Shown in pieces: positions 22,376 to 33,149 of a stretch of DNA of 64,000 nt. Every line of letters starts with the position of its first letter. Positions within the stretch are counted from its first letter, which is position 1. The notes beneath the pieces are model-generated. The model was not told the origin of the DNA and did not search any database. It saw only the letters and a list, made by a program, of their open reading frames with translations. The position numbers were made by a program, and so were the translations under genes. This DNA is from Saturnia japonica (lineage: Eukaryota > Arthropoda > Insecta > Lepidoptera > Saturniidae): NCBI GenBank assembly GCA_033032175.1, contig CM065316.1:4744115-4808114 (forward strand), written 5' to 3'.

Positions 22376-23029
22376 TCAGTAGGATATAATTATCATGTCC
22401 TATGATCCGTCGAACTAATATTAAACTAAATTACTTTTAAAATAGAAAGCACATCCAGTGAAACGTTATATTTGCAGATTCCCAATAATAGTTGTACATA
22501 GTTGAATTTGAAGACGTCCGGAATTTACGAGTGGCGCGAACCCTATGGGCGCCGGACCATAGAGAGGTCTGAATTCGGAAGATGATTGCTTGCCAACAAA
22601 TATCTTACATAGCTTAGGTAATTTCGGTAAGTTGCTCTTTGATAATAATAATAAAAGCTATTGGTGAAATACAGCAAAGTCTTCGTTTAAATGGTTTGCG
22701 GTAGTCTTTATAAGTAGATTTACTAATCAAATGCGAAATATTTTCTTTTAGTTTTGTTTCTTGGACCATAAAGCTAACAGGACCACTATTATGATAAGTA
22801 AACTATTGAAGAAGTCAAAATTTTAAGTTTATTCACAGAATTTTTAATTAAAAAAAAACATCTATAACATCTTCCAATTTAGAGTGCACACAAACCCCAT
22901 AAAACTCATATTCCACATACATATTCAACTAACAACTAATTTTATAAAATACTAGTTGTGCACGTTGCTCCGCTCGCATGAACAAAAAATTGTTTTTACC
23001 GATAAAACGTATTCTTTTTAGCTGACTAC
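22376..23029. other. Largely unassigned
   Basis: A patch at 22495-22580 is more GC-rich (TGGCGCGAACCCTATGGGCGCC, with GGCGC and GGCGCC facing one another). 22955-22990 (ACTAGTTGTGCACGTTGCTCCGC) looks like the reverse of a Helitron-like tail. Nothing else. Confidence 0.35.
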
Positions 23030-23150
23030 ATCGTTAGCCCTTAGCTATAGGAAGCCTCAGGCGGTTTTTACAGCTTCACCGTGGCTTGGGGGCGAGCGCT
23101 TAAGGCTCTCATATTATGAGGTCATATTACTCATATGAGGTCCGACTCTT
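23030..23150 (+). repeat. SINE-like repeat (GAGCGxxTAAGGCxCT type), copy 1 of 3
   Basis: CCTCAGGCGG..TTTACAGCTTCACCG, then GGCTTGGGGGCGAGCGCTTAAGGC. Related copies lie at 33400-33570 (+) and 37430-37560 (-). The GGCGAGCGCTTAAGGCACTC core looks like the head of a lepidopteran SINE, but I cannot fix the ancestral RNA. Confidence 0.5.
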
Positions 23151-24224
23151 ATGTATATATGTATAATTTTAAAATCATTTTTTTTTTTATTGGGTCTAAC
23201 AATTATCTACAATATATCTTATGACAAGTACATTAAAATAGAAGATCCCTAAGGCCTAGTTTTTGATCCGTAGTAAAAGTTACTATAACCATTTATCAAA
23301 ATTAACTAAAGCTAAATCGAAACCAAATTTTCTAACAAATATCACAGATTTTACAGTTGGTTGGCTTAAGTATGAGTAAAAAAACGCGTCGGCTATGATT
23401 TTAACCATTTGATACAAAATCTAACTACATATATTGATCAAGTTAACTGCGGATCAAAAAATTGGACGTAAGAGATTAATTGATATTGACATTCCTTGTT
23501 ACTATATCGGCACATAAGCGTTTTTAACAGCTAGCTTCAATAGTACTACATATACATAATACACATGTACTAGCTTTGTGCCACGGTTTTTCCTGTATTA
23601 AATTTTCTCGACCAACTTTCTACCGAGCCACAGTTGGCTTCTTCCCATTTCTCACTTTCTGTATTTGCCTACAGTTTACCAGATTCTTTAACTTTCCTGA
23701 TTACTACTTCGTTCATTATGGTCATAGCGTGAAGATAATAGCTTATAATCCAAAACGAAAATTTTCAAATCTGATTGATAGTTCCAGAAAATAGTGCGTT
23801 CAAGTGAATAGACAAAAAAAAATCTTAAGCTTATATTGCGTAGATAATTGTTAACTTCTTTAAAAAAAATCTCGACTTATGCCTAAATAAAATGTAGATT
23901 AAAGTTTTTTTTTTATTTGCTCATTTAAAAATACCAAGTGCAATATAAAATTTGTATTCCTTCACCGAAAATGGACACGCTATCACTAGGTATTTCAAAT
24001 ATACAATTAATATAGAATAGCATCTAAGTAATATTATTTACCACAGATGTAAACACATACAGAATAAGAGAAATATTCATCTAGATAATATCAATCAAAA
24101 CTATGCAAAACAACGTACAGTCAGACATACGAATCATGGTCCAGATAACGCCATTCAAATACGCCCATCTCTAGAAACACCACAACTGTCTTTAACTCAG
24201 AATGCACAGATAGATTTATTAATA
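23151..24224. other. AT-rich stretch without recognised genes
   Basis: No feature supported. A 72-codon frame at 23576-23794 has no domain resemblance. Confidence 0.5.
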
Positions 24225-24420
24225 ACTAAAGGTGGGGGCGGGCTAACTATGCCTTAGGGGACCGGGGGGTGGCGAAGTTAGCAAACGTAAGCCGTGTGCC
24301 GGACAGGAGTGGTCATAACTAAGATATTTTGACCGTCAAGCAATTTCTTGGAACTGAGGCATAGAGACAGGGTGTTCGAAACTTTCAAAGCCGCGAGGCT
24401 TTCCTGTTAATTAAGTCTGT
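24225..24420. other. GC-rich patch, unassigned
   Basis: GGTGGGGGCGGGCTAACTATG, GGGGACCGGGGGGTGGCG and CCGTGTGCCGGACAGG lie within 100 bases. No copy seen elsewhere in the window, no coding signature. Possible unique regulatory DNA. Confidence 0.3.
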
Positions 24421-24460
24421 AATAATATAATTAAATTGCGATCTATTGGTAAATAATTTA

Positions 24461-24482
24461 TTGTTTGTTTGTTTGTTTGTTA
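24461..24482. repeat. (GTTT)n microsatellite
   Basis: About five perfect TTTG units in a row. Confidence 0.85.
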
Positions 24483-27290
24483 TTTGAAACGATGCTTTCG
24501 TTTGTTATTTTATTTTGTTCAGTGTTTATAATTTACAAAATTTAAAGATAAACAATTAATATATATTTTTAATTAAATGGTTATCTTTAAAAATACGTAT
24601 CAAGTTATGTTTATGATCACTTTATATTCTTATCTCAAAGTAATAGGTCATTTATAAATCAAAACATTTAAATAATTACGACAATTTGTATAATTTTGTA
24701 TATACGAATGGAGGAAGGCCAAAAATGGTATGGATGAACTGTATAGGAAATGATATGTATTTAAAAGTCATTAATGCTGTGATGACAGTTGATATTCCTT
24801 TATCACCTTTACCTATATACTTATAGGGTGGAAAGGGAAAACATGTGTTCCGACCCTAATTAAGAAGTGATGGTTATCGTGAATCTTACAACACTAATTT
24901 CGAATTATATTCATTTTTTATATAATATGATATAATATTGTCACATTTATTGTCTTCTTCTGGTCATTATCTCACATAAGTAGGTTCGGCACAACAACCT
25001 TTCTTCGTCTACTCTGTTCTATCAACAATCACCTCTGTATTTTGACACATTTATTATCACTATTAGTATATTACAGTAAACACGCTTTTGACCCTAAGTT
25101 TAATTAAAAGTTCGCAAACTGATAAATTACTTTACATTATTTGGGTAATTATTGCCATTAAAATTAAAAATATGATTTTCTTCAAATCTCTTTTTAACAA
25201 TAATCCATAATTTCATAATCATTACTTATCAGACAAATAAATTGAATACAAATATAATAACAAACACCTACTCATACTTAGGTAATTTTTGAACAGCCTG
25301 TATGACGGGCCACCAAAGAGCGTTGAATACGATTGTAACTTCAAACGTCTACGCATGGGATAATATTAAATTCCGACTGACCGAAACTCAGCGTTAATTT
25401 AATATGCTAATTCAGAACTTAGTTCTGTATATCTTGTAATATATTATATACATATATAATATAATACACACTTCGTGGTAGCTTTTCTTTGTGGGGTTTC
25501 CACGGGATTTCCTTTTATAAGATTAAATATTTTTTAGTCAAATATTTTTTCAATTTCCAAGACTATGTGCAGGAGAATACGCTATAAATAAGGAAAATTA
25601 ATGTCTATTCATTTTTAGGGTTTGCGAAATAGCTAATACTCGTGGTTCATGTGGTGATAAAATTATATTAGGCTTACCTTTGTATTGTAAATTAGAAAAT
25701 GATATTATTTTAAAACACCACGATTTTTTTATTTAGTGATACATGGTGATAAGAGTTAACAAAGTACATATATATTTTATATATATAGAAATAACATACA
25801 GAAGGCTATTTAAAAGCTCACACAGATATACAGTATTATAGGTAGTTCAATAAAATTGGTTGGTATAATTAGATTGGTGAGATTAGGTAAAAATTGACTG
25901 GTTAGATTTTTCTTAAGTTTGAGAAAATTGGTTTGAAAGAGATCTACGTCAATGATATTGAATTATTTGCTAATTCTGACTAATAAAGAGTTTTTTCTAT
26001 ATAATGACTACATTACTAACAGAAAATTACAATGCAGTTTTAACATCTAAATCGATTTTGCAGGTAGGCTTAATTAAACTTGAGTTTCGGTTTTCCAAAT
26101 CCAATAACAGTCGCTTTAATACTTATGTACGTACTTGAAGTACGACGTCCGCATTCGAAACTTAGTCGGGCATTTAGAGCTCCTGAGTGATCGGTGCCAA
26201 CTTAACCTTAAATTAAGTAATTTGTACACTTAACTACAGTTTGGAGATTCTTAGTTACACCGTTTTAAGTAGCTAGTAGAATTACAAAAAATTAGACACG
26301 TCACACTAAAAGATTAAATTAATGAATAAATATCTTCGTTAATATTAAGTTATAAAAGTACCTAACATAAAAAATATGACATTGTGTATGAATAACAAAT
26401 GGAGCAGACTAAATTAATGTTACTATATTAAATCTGTATTATCTACATCTAACTAAAAAACAATACGTAATATTATGTTTGGTTGATAATTTTTTTTATA
26501 ATTTTTGAAAATATCTCATTCAACTTTGAATTATTTTTAGCAAACCCAATGACATTTTATATATAGACGCGTCATACGCCAACATTATAGCACTAAAACA
26601 GCGTATAAGTAATGGTTTCAGTTATGTAGTACGCAAAAAAGAGAAAGAATATGAAAGACATTGTATGTTATTTTTGTTGTTAGAACGAAATTAATATATA
26701 TTTTGAGTTGTACTGACGTGCAACTATGACACTGTATAATATGTTTCTAAGAAAATGTTAGGCAATTACCTGACTTTAATATTGCAAAATTAGAGTACGG
26801 ATAACGCATCTATTCTTAAAAAAACATCTTAGAGTAAACCACTTTTAATTTTGATTCCAAAATATGTTAATAGATTTATTTTTGATATATCGCAATTATT
26901 AGTTAGAATAATGTTACTTTGTAGGCTTTCTTGAACCATTAAAAGACAAAGATACCACTATATCCATCCACGTCATAGTTTTGAAAACACGTTTTTCAAG
27001 TTTTCACCTTTCACTTTTATAAACATTTTTATTAGCTGTCCTTGTTCCATATGTCATAATATAATACTGCTGACATTAATTTAAAATTGAGTTCGTGAAA
27101 AATATGTTTTAATTTAGGATAATCTTATTCCATATTTCTTTTTATTTTAATGAACGTCTTATTGTCCACCATGAGTTGTATTTTTCGCAAATCTTGTTCT
27201 AGGTGTGAAAATCTTTGCTGATGACAAGTTTGCAAATTTTTGATTCAGAATGAAATCTAAAGTCAGTCTTATATATGCCACTAAGCCCAG
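24483..27290. other. 2.8 kb AT-rich stretch without recognised genes
   Basis: The longest quiet stretch in the window: no long ORF, no repeat I could pair, no terminal inverted repeats. 26100-26240 is somewhat less AT-rich. Confidence 0.5.
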
Positions 27291-27299
27291 AATTCAAAT

Positions 27300-27983
27300 T
27301 TATAGTCGCATGCTTAGCTTTACCTGAGCAAAGTTTAAGTCATGTAAGTCGACGATCACAGACAATATAAAAAAAATTGGCGTGCAGCGCCATATAACAT
27401 CTGGGCTTATAAACGAGTGTCACAACGTACTGGAAAGGGTTACAACTAACATCAAAGTAATCCTACAGTGAATCAAGGGACACAGCGGATCACTGGGCAA
27501 TGACGCAGCAGATGAACTAGCAAAGAGAGGTTCGAGCAGTTTGCGGATAGTTCCTTTACCCATATTGCTACCGCCGTTCAGTCAGATTCACTCACAGCTA
27601 AGTTGAAGAACAATAGAATAATATAAAGGTCGACGGGCAACGGCCAGTGACTGTAAACAGTCGAGGGTGACACTGCCCATCCCTGAACCGCAATTGTCGC
27701 GGCGACTTCTTAGTCTTAATAGAAGTAATTTACGTATTATGGTAGGCACTATAACTGGCCATTGTTCATTTACTAAAGATATTTATGTTCTAGGTGTCAC
27801 CAACAACCCCATGTGCAGAGTATGCATGAATTATGCAGAAACCGCTACCCACGTATCCTGGAATTCGTGGAAGTTGCAATCGAACAGGCAGGAATCCTCA
27901 GAAACTCGAGGCCGCTTCGAGAAGCCTGTGGATGCCTCAGGAAGCTTCTGCGCTGTTGGTCAGAGTTGGGTTGGCTAGAATAG
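27300..27983 (+). pseudogene. RNase H-bearing LINE, ORF2 C-terminal remnant
   Basis: From about 27452 a frame reads VILQ, stop, IKGHSGSLGNDAADELAKRG. This is the last RNase H block, with the conserved GHSG...N..AD.LA, and the stop sits where tryptophan is usual. Then 27667 onward gives a LLSLNRSNLRIMVGTITGHC block, a YVLGVTNNPMCRVCM zinc-binding start with a second pair of ligands at ATHV, and after a frame change ELGWLE with stop at 27981-27983. This order (RNase H, zinc-finger-like tail) is typical of LINEs of the I/Jockey-related groups; the exact clade is uncertain. Upstream RT is missing and there are at least one stop and one frameshift. Confidence 0.8.
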
Positions 27984-28159
27984 CCGACCGAAATATCTAC
28001 GCACAATGGACCTAACAAGTGTCTAAGAGCGGACCGATGGCGCCCATATAACATAACATTACCGTACGTACTCATAAGGCAGACGTGAATAGCCTAAACT
28101 GTGTATAAGATATACAACATGCGCCTATTTTTCTTCTTTCCTCGTTAGTAACGAAATAT

Positions 28160-28570
28160 GCCTAAGCGTGACGCGTCTTTGAAAGTTCATTCTCAAATCT
28201 CGTTCAATTATCGAATGGTCACCTAAGAAGTTTCAAAAATTGTATCTGTTTCGTCATTTCTAAAAGTTTCAACGTCTATATCTAAAGTCAATTTCGGCAA
28301 GACGGATAGCGGACGGCCTCGAGTGAGCCTCGCGCTAACGACTTACACATCTACCCGTTTCAGGTGGCATTCGACCCTTGCCACACTATGGCAAACTATT
28401 TTACTTATCAATCAACCTGTAGGCTTGATAGTAAGGCTTAAGTGTTTATTGTTAGATAATAACAATAAATTATACGAAGCTTTAACTTTCGAAGTCACTT
28501 TGCGTTTAGATGCCCTGGCCAATGTGAAAAACGGTAGAATTAACCTTTATTGTAGTATAATATACATATA
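28160..28570. other. Balanced-composition patch, unassigned
   Basis: GACGCGTCTTTGAAAG, GGATAGCGGACGGCCTCGAG and GGTGGCATTCGACCC lie in a stretch with no visible repeat partner. TTTCAGGTGGC near 28359 would fit a splice acceptor. An 85-codon frame (28323-28580) follows but resembles no family I know. Possible host non-coding element or exon. Confidence 0.25.
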
Positions 28571-29252
28571 TTTTGATTAAATAGTGTTTTTATTCTATAT
28601 AAAATTCTACACCCATGAGAGAGTAGTAAATCTAAAGAAAACAAATGAAAGTATGGACTCAATTTCATCGTGTATCATAAAAAAAATTTCTTCTTCGTTT
28701 TCTTCTTCTTATATATATTAAAATCGATGTTTGTATGTATGTTCCCTATGGACTCCAAAACGGCACAGCAACGCTTGGCCGGGATTGCTAATAAATATAT
28801 TATCAATATACATCATTATTAATATTATATAATATCGTATTAATTTTATAACCCTACATAAAAGTGTTGTTCGGTGTAAATATTATGAATAAATGTATTT
28901 TTGCGCTTAAAGATAACAGTTTATAGAGAACGTGCAATGGCGCATCTATTGTTGAAGCGCATCGCGGGAACCAACACACTCTCATTGCGCGCGTATTCAT
29001 AGTCTAAACAATTCTAAACATAAATTCTTTTATTTATCTATTAAATAAATTTGACTAGTTTTTTATCTGCTTTCATATTTTGGTCACATTATTAAAATAA
29101 ATCTAGAATTGTATTGTTTGGACCTAAATACTCTTATTTCAGTATGTACAAACTGTTTTTCCCACATGTAACTGACATTAGGTACACTGTTTTTGTTATC
29201 TCAATCCTATTTACGTATAGGTGCTCTTCATAATCTACATCTACATAAATGA
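28571..29252. other. Mostly unassigned; repeat-like start at 28705
   Basis: TATATATATTAAAATCGATG and TTTGTATGTATGTTCCC at 28706-28745 resemble the head of a Helitron-like repeat. The rest is AT-rich. Confidence 0.35.
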
Positions 29253-29520
29253 CTCTTTAGTCTAGTGCTTGTAAGCGTGACTGCTATACTCGAGGTCCTG
29301 GGTTCAATTCCTGGGTCGAGAAAAGTGTTATTAGGTTTTTCTATTAAATTCTTAGTAGCAGCTTAGAGCTCAAGCTCAGCTTGCGAACGATTAATGGTTA
29401 TAGGCTCGTTCACTATTACATGGAAACTAAAAACATACCTACCCGGCGAACTGTGGGTGTACAATAGTACACCTCTACCTAAACCTTCGGGGATGCAGGC
29501 GTCGTGTTATATAGTATGTA
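29253..29520 (+). repeat. tRNA-derived SINE, copy 3 of 4
   Basis: A-box-like TTTAGTCTAGTGCTTGTAA, then GACTGCTATACTCGAGG and the B box GGGTTCAATTCCTGGG. Body blocks TATTAGGTTTTTCTAT, ATGGTTATAGGCTCG, ACTGTGGGTGTAC and CTACCTAAACCTTCGGG match the other copies. Same orientation as copies 1, 2 and 4. Confidence 0.85.
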
Positions 29521-30272
29521 CGTGGAGAAAATAGCTAGTGTGTTAAACGACCCCTTTTTTTCTTTGTTTCATTTAAGAGCTAATCTCTTTCCGGTAGTGC
29601 AGTTGCCACGGTTCCCTACTTTTCTGTTTACCTCTTAATATAATAAGACTCCCACTTTTACATTCACTATTGGAAAAAGCTTCGACCAATTTTTCCTTCC
29701 TAAATTGTTTTAAAGAACTTTTAAAATTATGCAATATTTTAAACGAAAATAAAATGGTTTTGTTATACTTAAAGCGGGTTCTTCTTGCTTATTTAGTCTC
29801 GTATCATTGTGTAAAACTCAGATCTATTGTGACCACCCCACTCTACTTAAGCTGACTGCATAGTTCTACGACTTTAACGTCTGTTTAAATCCAAAAAGTC
29901 TACACATTAAAAAAAAGAAGCGATTTTACCTCCGCTGCGTACGGCACTTACCGGTAAACGATATTACTAAACTATGAATAAAACCCAAGACTTTATGAAA
30001 CTAGTCTTTTTAAGTGGTTCAATGTCAGATCTCTAGTCGTGAACACGAATTTCACAATGTTTATGTAGGAAGGACTGCTTAATAGGTGTTTGTTAGAATC
30101 ATACTTTAAAGGGCTCTCCAGACAGAACAAGTTTTAATGCAGCTACATGAAATGCGTATGACGATGTTTGTATTTGGAGTTTCATAAATTACTAAAATCA
30201 AAAAATTTGTACTAATATTTATCACATCACAGAGTTTGAGATGAATTGTTCTCTCTATATCGTGCTAGATTG
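29521..30272. other. Nothing recognised
   Basis: AT-rich background. Confidence 0.5.
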
Positions 30273-30525
30273 ACGGCCGTTTTCAATAATCTCTCTATCC
30301 GTTGTTTCAGTTACTAAAGATAGGCAAATATAAACTTTAGTCGTTTCTTTTTTTTCAATAACCTATCAGTGGATAGTTTTTCTTATGTACATAATATATA
30401 TCCATATCCTATAGCTTGAATGGATAAGAGGGAAGCTGATATCTGTCTTAAGTTAAGATAGGATTTATTACAAATTTGTACTAATCGGGGATAGTAAGCT
30501 CGGAAATGTTATTGAAAACGGCCGT
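30273..30525 (+). mobile_element. MITE M1, copy 1 of 3
   Basis: ACGGCCGTTTTCAATAA (30273-30289) and its perfect inverse TTATTGAAAACGGCCGT (30509-30525) bound a 253-bp non-coding element. Internal blocks TATCCGTTGTTTCAGTTACT, AAAGATAG, ATAAGAGGGAAGC and ATCGGGGATAGTA recur at 50117-50327 and 61559-61750. The 17-bp terminal repeats mark a DNA-transposon derivative. I could not fix the target duplication, so the superfamily is left open. Confidence 0.85.
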
Positions 30526-30579
30526 AAGGGTATACGTCCAAGGTTTTCCATAGTCGTATTTGTAGAATTTCAACCAATT

Positions 30580-30690
30580 TTTTTATGATGGTAAATAAGC
30601 ATACGATTTGCCTGATGGTAAACGATCACCGTAGCATATGTGTATTTTGTAACTCGTCTAAAATTGCACTGTCCACAACCATGGATTCCA
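30580..30690 (+). repeat. Dispersed repeat (CCTGATGGTAA type)
   Basis: GGTAAATAAGCATACGATTTG, CCTGATGGTAAACGATCACC, GTAGCATATG. This head also occurs at 48940-49075 (+) and reversed at 39395-39455. Widespread type in moth genomes. Confidence 0.5.
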
Positions 30691-32095
30691 AGACGTCCAA
30701 GAGGATAAATGTCCCATTTTATTATAACTTCTTCTTTATACTGTTATCCTATTTAAGTAGAGTCAGCACGACATGCTTCGTTTTTCAGTCTCCACTATCA
30801 ACTATTCTTCACACATTCCATCCACACCTTTTTCGGTATTCCTCTACTTCTATATCCGTCCACCTTCATACTTAACATTACTCCCTACTCTATATAGGAA
30901 CTGCATACAAAATCTACAGGAGTGGCAAATTTTCATAATATTGTTAAGTCATTACACTTATTTGATGGTTTACTTGCTCTTGATTTAAACAGCATTTTAA
31001 TTCAATAGGATAATGCACACATTGTTATTTAATAGGTAATAACATGGTTTCACCCGTGTCGTCTAGTAATTCTCACTTCTGTAATCAGCAGCTCTTTAGA
31101 GTAGAATTGTAAAGTTATATAGCTTAAAATCTTTATAAATAAATATGCTATAAAATGCAAAAATAACTTTTCTTATTTGTCTGGTAGTTTCATAGGTAAG
31201 TGAGATCAAACAAACAAAAACATAAGCAATCTTTTAAGATTTGCACTATTAGTATAGATAGCTGACCACCTTTATAGCTGATTCTTGGGTTAAATTTTAG
31301 GAACTCTGCAAATTACACCAATCACGGTTATTCGTAATTCCAAATTTGGACTTAGGTCGATAAGTGGTTTTACTTAAAATAAAAAATTGTAACTATTAAT
31401 TAGGTTAAACTAAATTTGCTTTTTCGTCTGGCCTGGTTCAATACTTCTTGTATCGTGACAATGAAAGTAGATCTTAGAAGATGTTGTCTGCCTAGAAGAG
31501 GAGGGTTAATAGACGCCTGAAACCAAAACCGCGGATTGACTTAATTATAATTAATTAGGAAGGGAAAGTAGATTATACAGAAATAGTTAATCGCAGCGAT
31601 AATTATATTACATGTGAAAGGCCTTAAAGAAGCAATAATCTTTATTCTGAAGTTCGTGTTAAATTCCACCTTTATGTAAGAACTTTTGTTGCTATAATAT
31701 GTTAAATATTATGTATTTTAGTTTGAAATTGATTCGTTAATCGTGTCACGCAATCGTTTTTTATTAGATGTAATTAAATTTTATTGTTTATTGTAATATC
31801 TGTGATTCTTTGGTTTACAGTTTTGCAATTAATAATTTTAAGCCGACTCATTATATAGAAAGGATAGGAGGTAATTATAAAGAATTGTCAATTGATCAAA
31901 ATGTATACAGCTACACATTTATTTATTATTTGAATTTAAATTTAAAAAAGTGACCAAGTTACAAAATAGGAGTTCTGGAAACATCAAAATAATATAGCGG
32001 TACCTCTCAAATCCTCATAAAAATATCGAACCCATTTTTAAAATATAAATAAATATATTTTTTTTAAAGTCTTAGTACTTAGTACTTGAGACAAG
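30691..32095. other. Nothing recognised
   Basis: AT-rich background with short ORFs of no resemblance. Confidence 0.45.
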
Positions 32096-32100
32096 TTGAC
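32096..32100. repeat. 5-bp target site duplication, left copy
   Basis: TTGAC directly before the TGTAGAAG terminus of the LTR-type element; the same five bases follow its other end at 33099-33103. Confidence 0.8.
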
Positions 32101-32450
32101 TGTAGAAGAACTATTACAAAGGGAGGATCCTTCGACCAGACGGGTGTTATGTCTGGCGGGCAGCTGCCCCTCAGAGGGCACCCCCAGCCTCAGGGTTCCG
32201 GTCATAACCTCTGCTCAATCCAGAGGTGTTTCCGTCCCTCCCGACCCCTCGCCGCACTCAGGCTACCGTAGCCCCCCCCCCCGAAGCCTCAGGGGTCACC
32301 AGGGGGTCGGGAGGGACGGAAACACCTCTGGATTGAGCAGAGGTTGTGACCGGAACCCTGAGGCGGGGGGTACCCTCTGAGGGGCAGCTATCTGCCAGAC
32401 ATAACACCCGTCTGGTCGGAGGATCTTCCCTTTGCAATAGTTCATCTACA
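32101..32450. repeat. Large imperfect palindrome (two LTR-end arms)
   Basis: The left arm (32101-32250) and right arm (32302-32450) are inverted copies over about 150 bases. They share GACCAGACGGGTGTTATGTC, CCTCAGGGTTCCGGTCA and CAATCCAGAGGTGTTTCCGT. The centre (32250-32300) holds a run of 13 C at about 32271-32283. On single-stranded DNA or RNA this would fold into a long hairpin. Confidence 0.9.
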
Positions 32451-32451
32451 C

Positions 32452-32470
32452 TGGTCACCCCGACGTGATG
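32452..32470 (+). promoter_or_regulatory. Primer binding site-like sequence
   Basis: TGGTCACCCCGACGTGATG starts one base after a CA that would end the LTR, and begins with TGG, as sites complementary to a tRNA 3' CCA end do. Similar strings serve as primer sites in insect LTR elements, by my recollection. Which tRNA is not determined. Confidence 0.5.
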
Positions 32471-32502
32471 CGTTAGCGCAACCTTCTTCGTACAGCTACA
32501 TT

Positions 32503-32925
32503 GTGACGTCATCATCACTTCCACAAGCTTTCGAGCAGCGAGTCATACAGCCAGCCAGCATCCACGGCTACTTCGGGTATACTGACCACCAGCATGCAGC
32601 GGACGCGCATTCCTGGTCATCACCCACAGCCTTCTCAGCGACCTTGACACAGCACATTGCACTTCGGCCGGTCAGCAAGCAGGGACGCAGTTCTCTCCTG
32701 GTCGACGCAGCAGCCAGTCACTACGCAGCACTGCAACACTCCGACTCACTGGAGCATTCTTGCAGCATCACCCCGACTCACTGGGGCATCACCGCAGACA
32801 GTTCCGACTCATTGGAACATTCACTGGCCCGGCAAGCATCACAAGATGTATGGACGACTCAACCTGCTATCGACCTCCGGTCTCGGAGGGGAATGATGTG
32901 GCGACATCTACATAGCAACACATAG
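32503..32925 (+). CDS. Unassigned open frame inside the LTR-type element
   Basis: A 140-codon frame between the primer-site-like sequence and the purine tract. It is rich in histidine, serine and alanine. It contains three copies of a short HSDSLEHS / PTHWGIT / SSDSLEHS type unit that comes from a DNA tandem repeat at 32738-32825 (CCGACTCACTGGAGCAT and variants). No zinc knuckle, protease or other gag/pol motif. Position would fit a gag remnant, but there is no direct evidence, and an 88-codon frame also runs on the other strand nearby. Confidence 0.2.
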   Translation: MTSSSLPQAFEQRVIQPASIHGYFGYTDHQHAADAHSWSSPTAFSATLTQHIALRPVSKQGRSSLLVDAAASHYAALQHSDSLEHSCSITPTHWGITADSSDSLEHSLARQASQDVWTTQPAIDLRSRRGMMWRHLHSNT

Positions 32926-33098
32926 CGACATCTATCGAGCTACACAAGACGCATCCTACTATCCTACATTGCGCTATAGAAATTAACTCAATCGTTGAGT
33001 ATATATACAAGAACCCGACTACAACCGTTGGGCAGCTGCCCGCCAGACATAATACCCGTCTGGTCGGAGGATCCTCCCTTTGCAATAGTTATTCTAAA
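32894..33098 (+). repeat. Candidate 3' LTR
   Basis: It starts TGATGTGGCGACATCTAC after the purine tract GGAGGGGAA. It has short tandem-like units (GCGACATCTA occurs twice, with GCAACACATA between), a TATATATA box at about 33000 and then the 69-base block shared with both other arms. It ends at TTCTAAA where CA would be expected. Candidate promoter and transcription start lie around 33000-33035. About 205 bp, short for an LTR. Confidence 0.5.
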
Positions 33099-33103
33099 TT
33101 GAC
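33099..33103. repeat. 5-bp target site duplication, right copy
   Basis: TTGAC, identical to 32096-32100. Length fits retroviral-type integrases of several LTR families. Confidence 0.8.
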
Positions 33104-33149
33104 TTTTTAGAGTGGCTTTAACTAGTTTGGACCAGTATCAGTACCAGTA

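Larger units (their letters stand above)
32101..33098 (+). mobile_element. Compact LTR-type element with palindromic left end
   Basis: TTGAC flanks both ends exactly. The left 69 bases (TGTAGAAGAACTATTACAAA, onward to GGGCAGCTGCCC at 32158-32169) are the reverse complement of the right 69 bases, so the element has terminal inverted repeats. A third copy of the same block lies at about 32381-32450, facing the left copy. These two arms (32101-32250 and about 32302-32450) form a ~150-bp imperfect palindrome. Inside, a TGG-initial primer-binding-site-like TGGTCACCCCGACGTGATG (32452-32470) follows the third block, and a purine tract GGAGGGGAA (32886-32893) precedes TGATGTGG. The stretch 32894-33098 reads as an LTR with TATATATA at 33000. 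No gag or pol domain is recognisable; it is non-autonomous. A TIR DNA transposon is the alternative reading. Confidence 0.65.

Noticed and set aside
32258..32524. Minus 88-codon and plus 94-codon frames
   Set aside because: They run through the palindrome of the LTR-type element and read similar peptides on both strands only because of the inverted arms.
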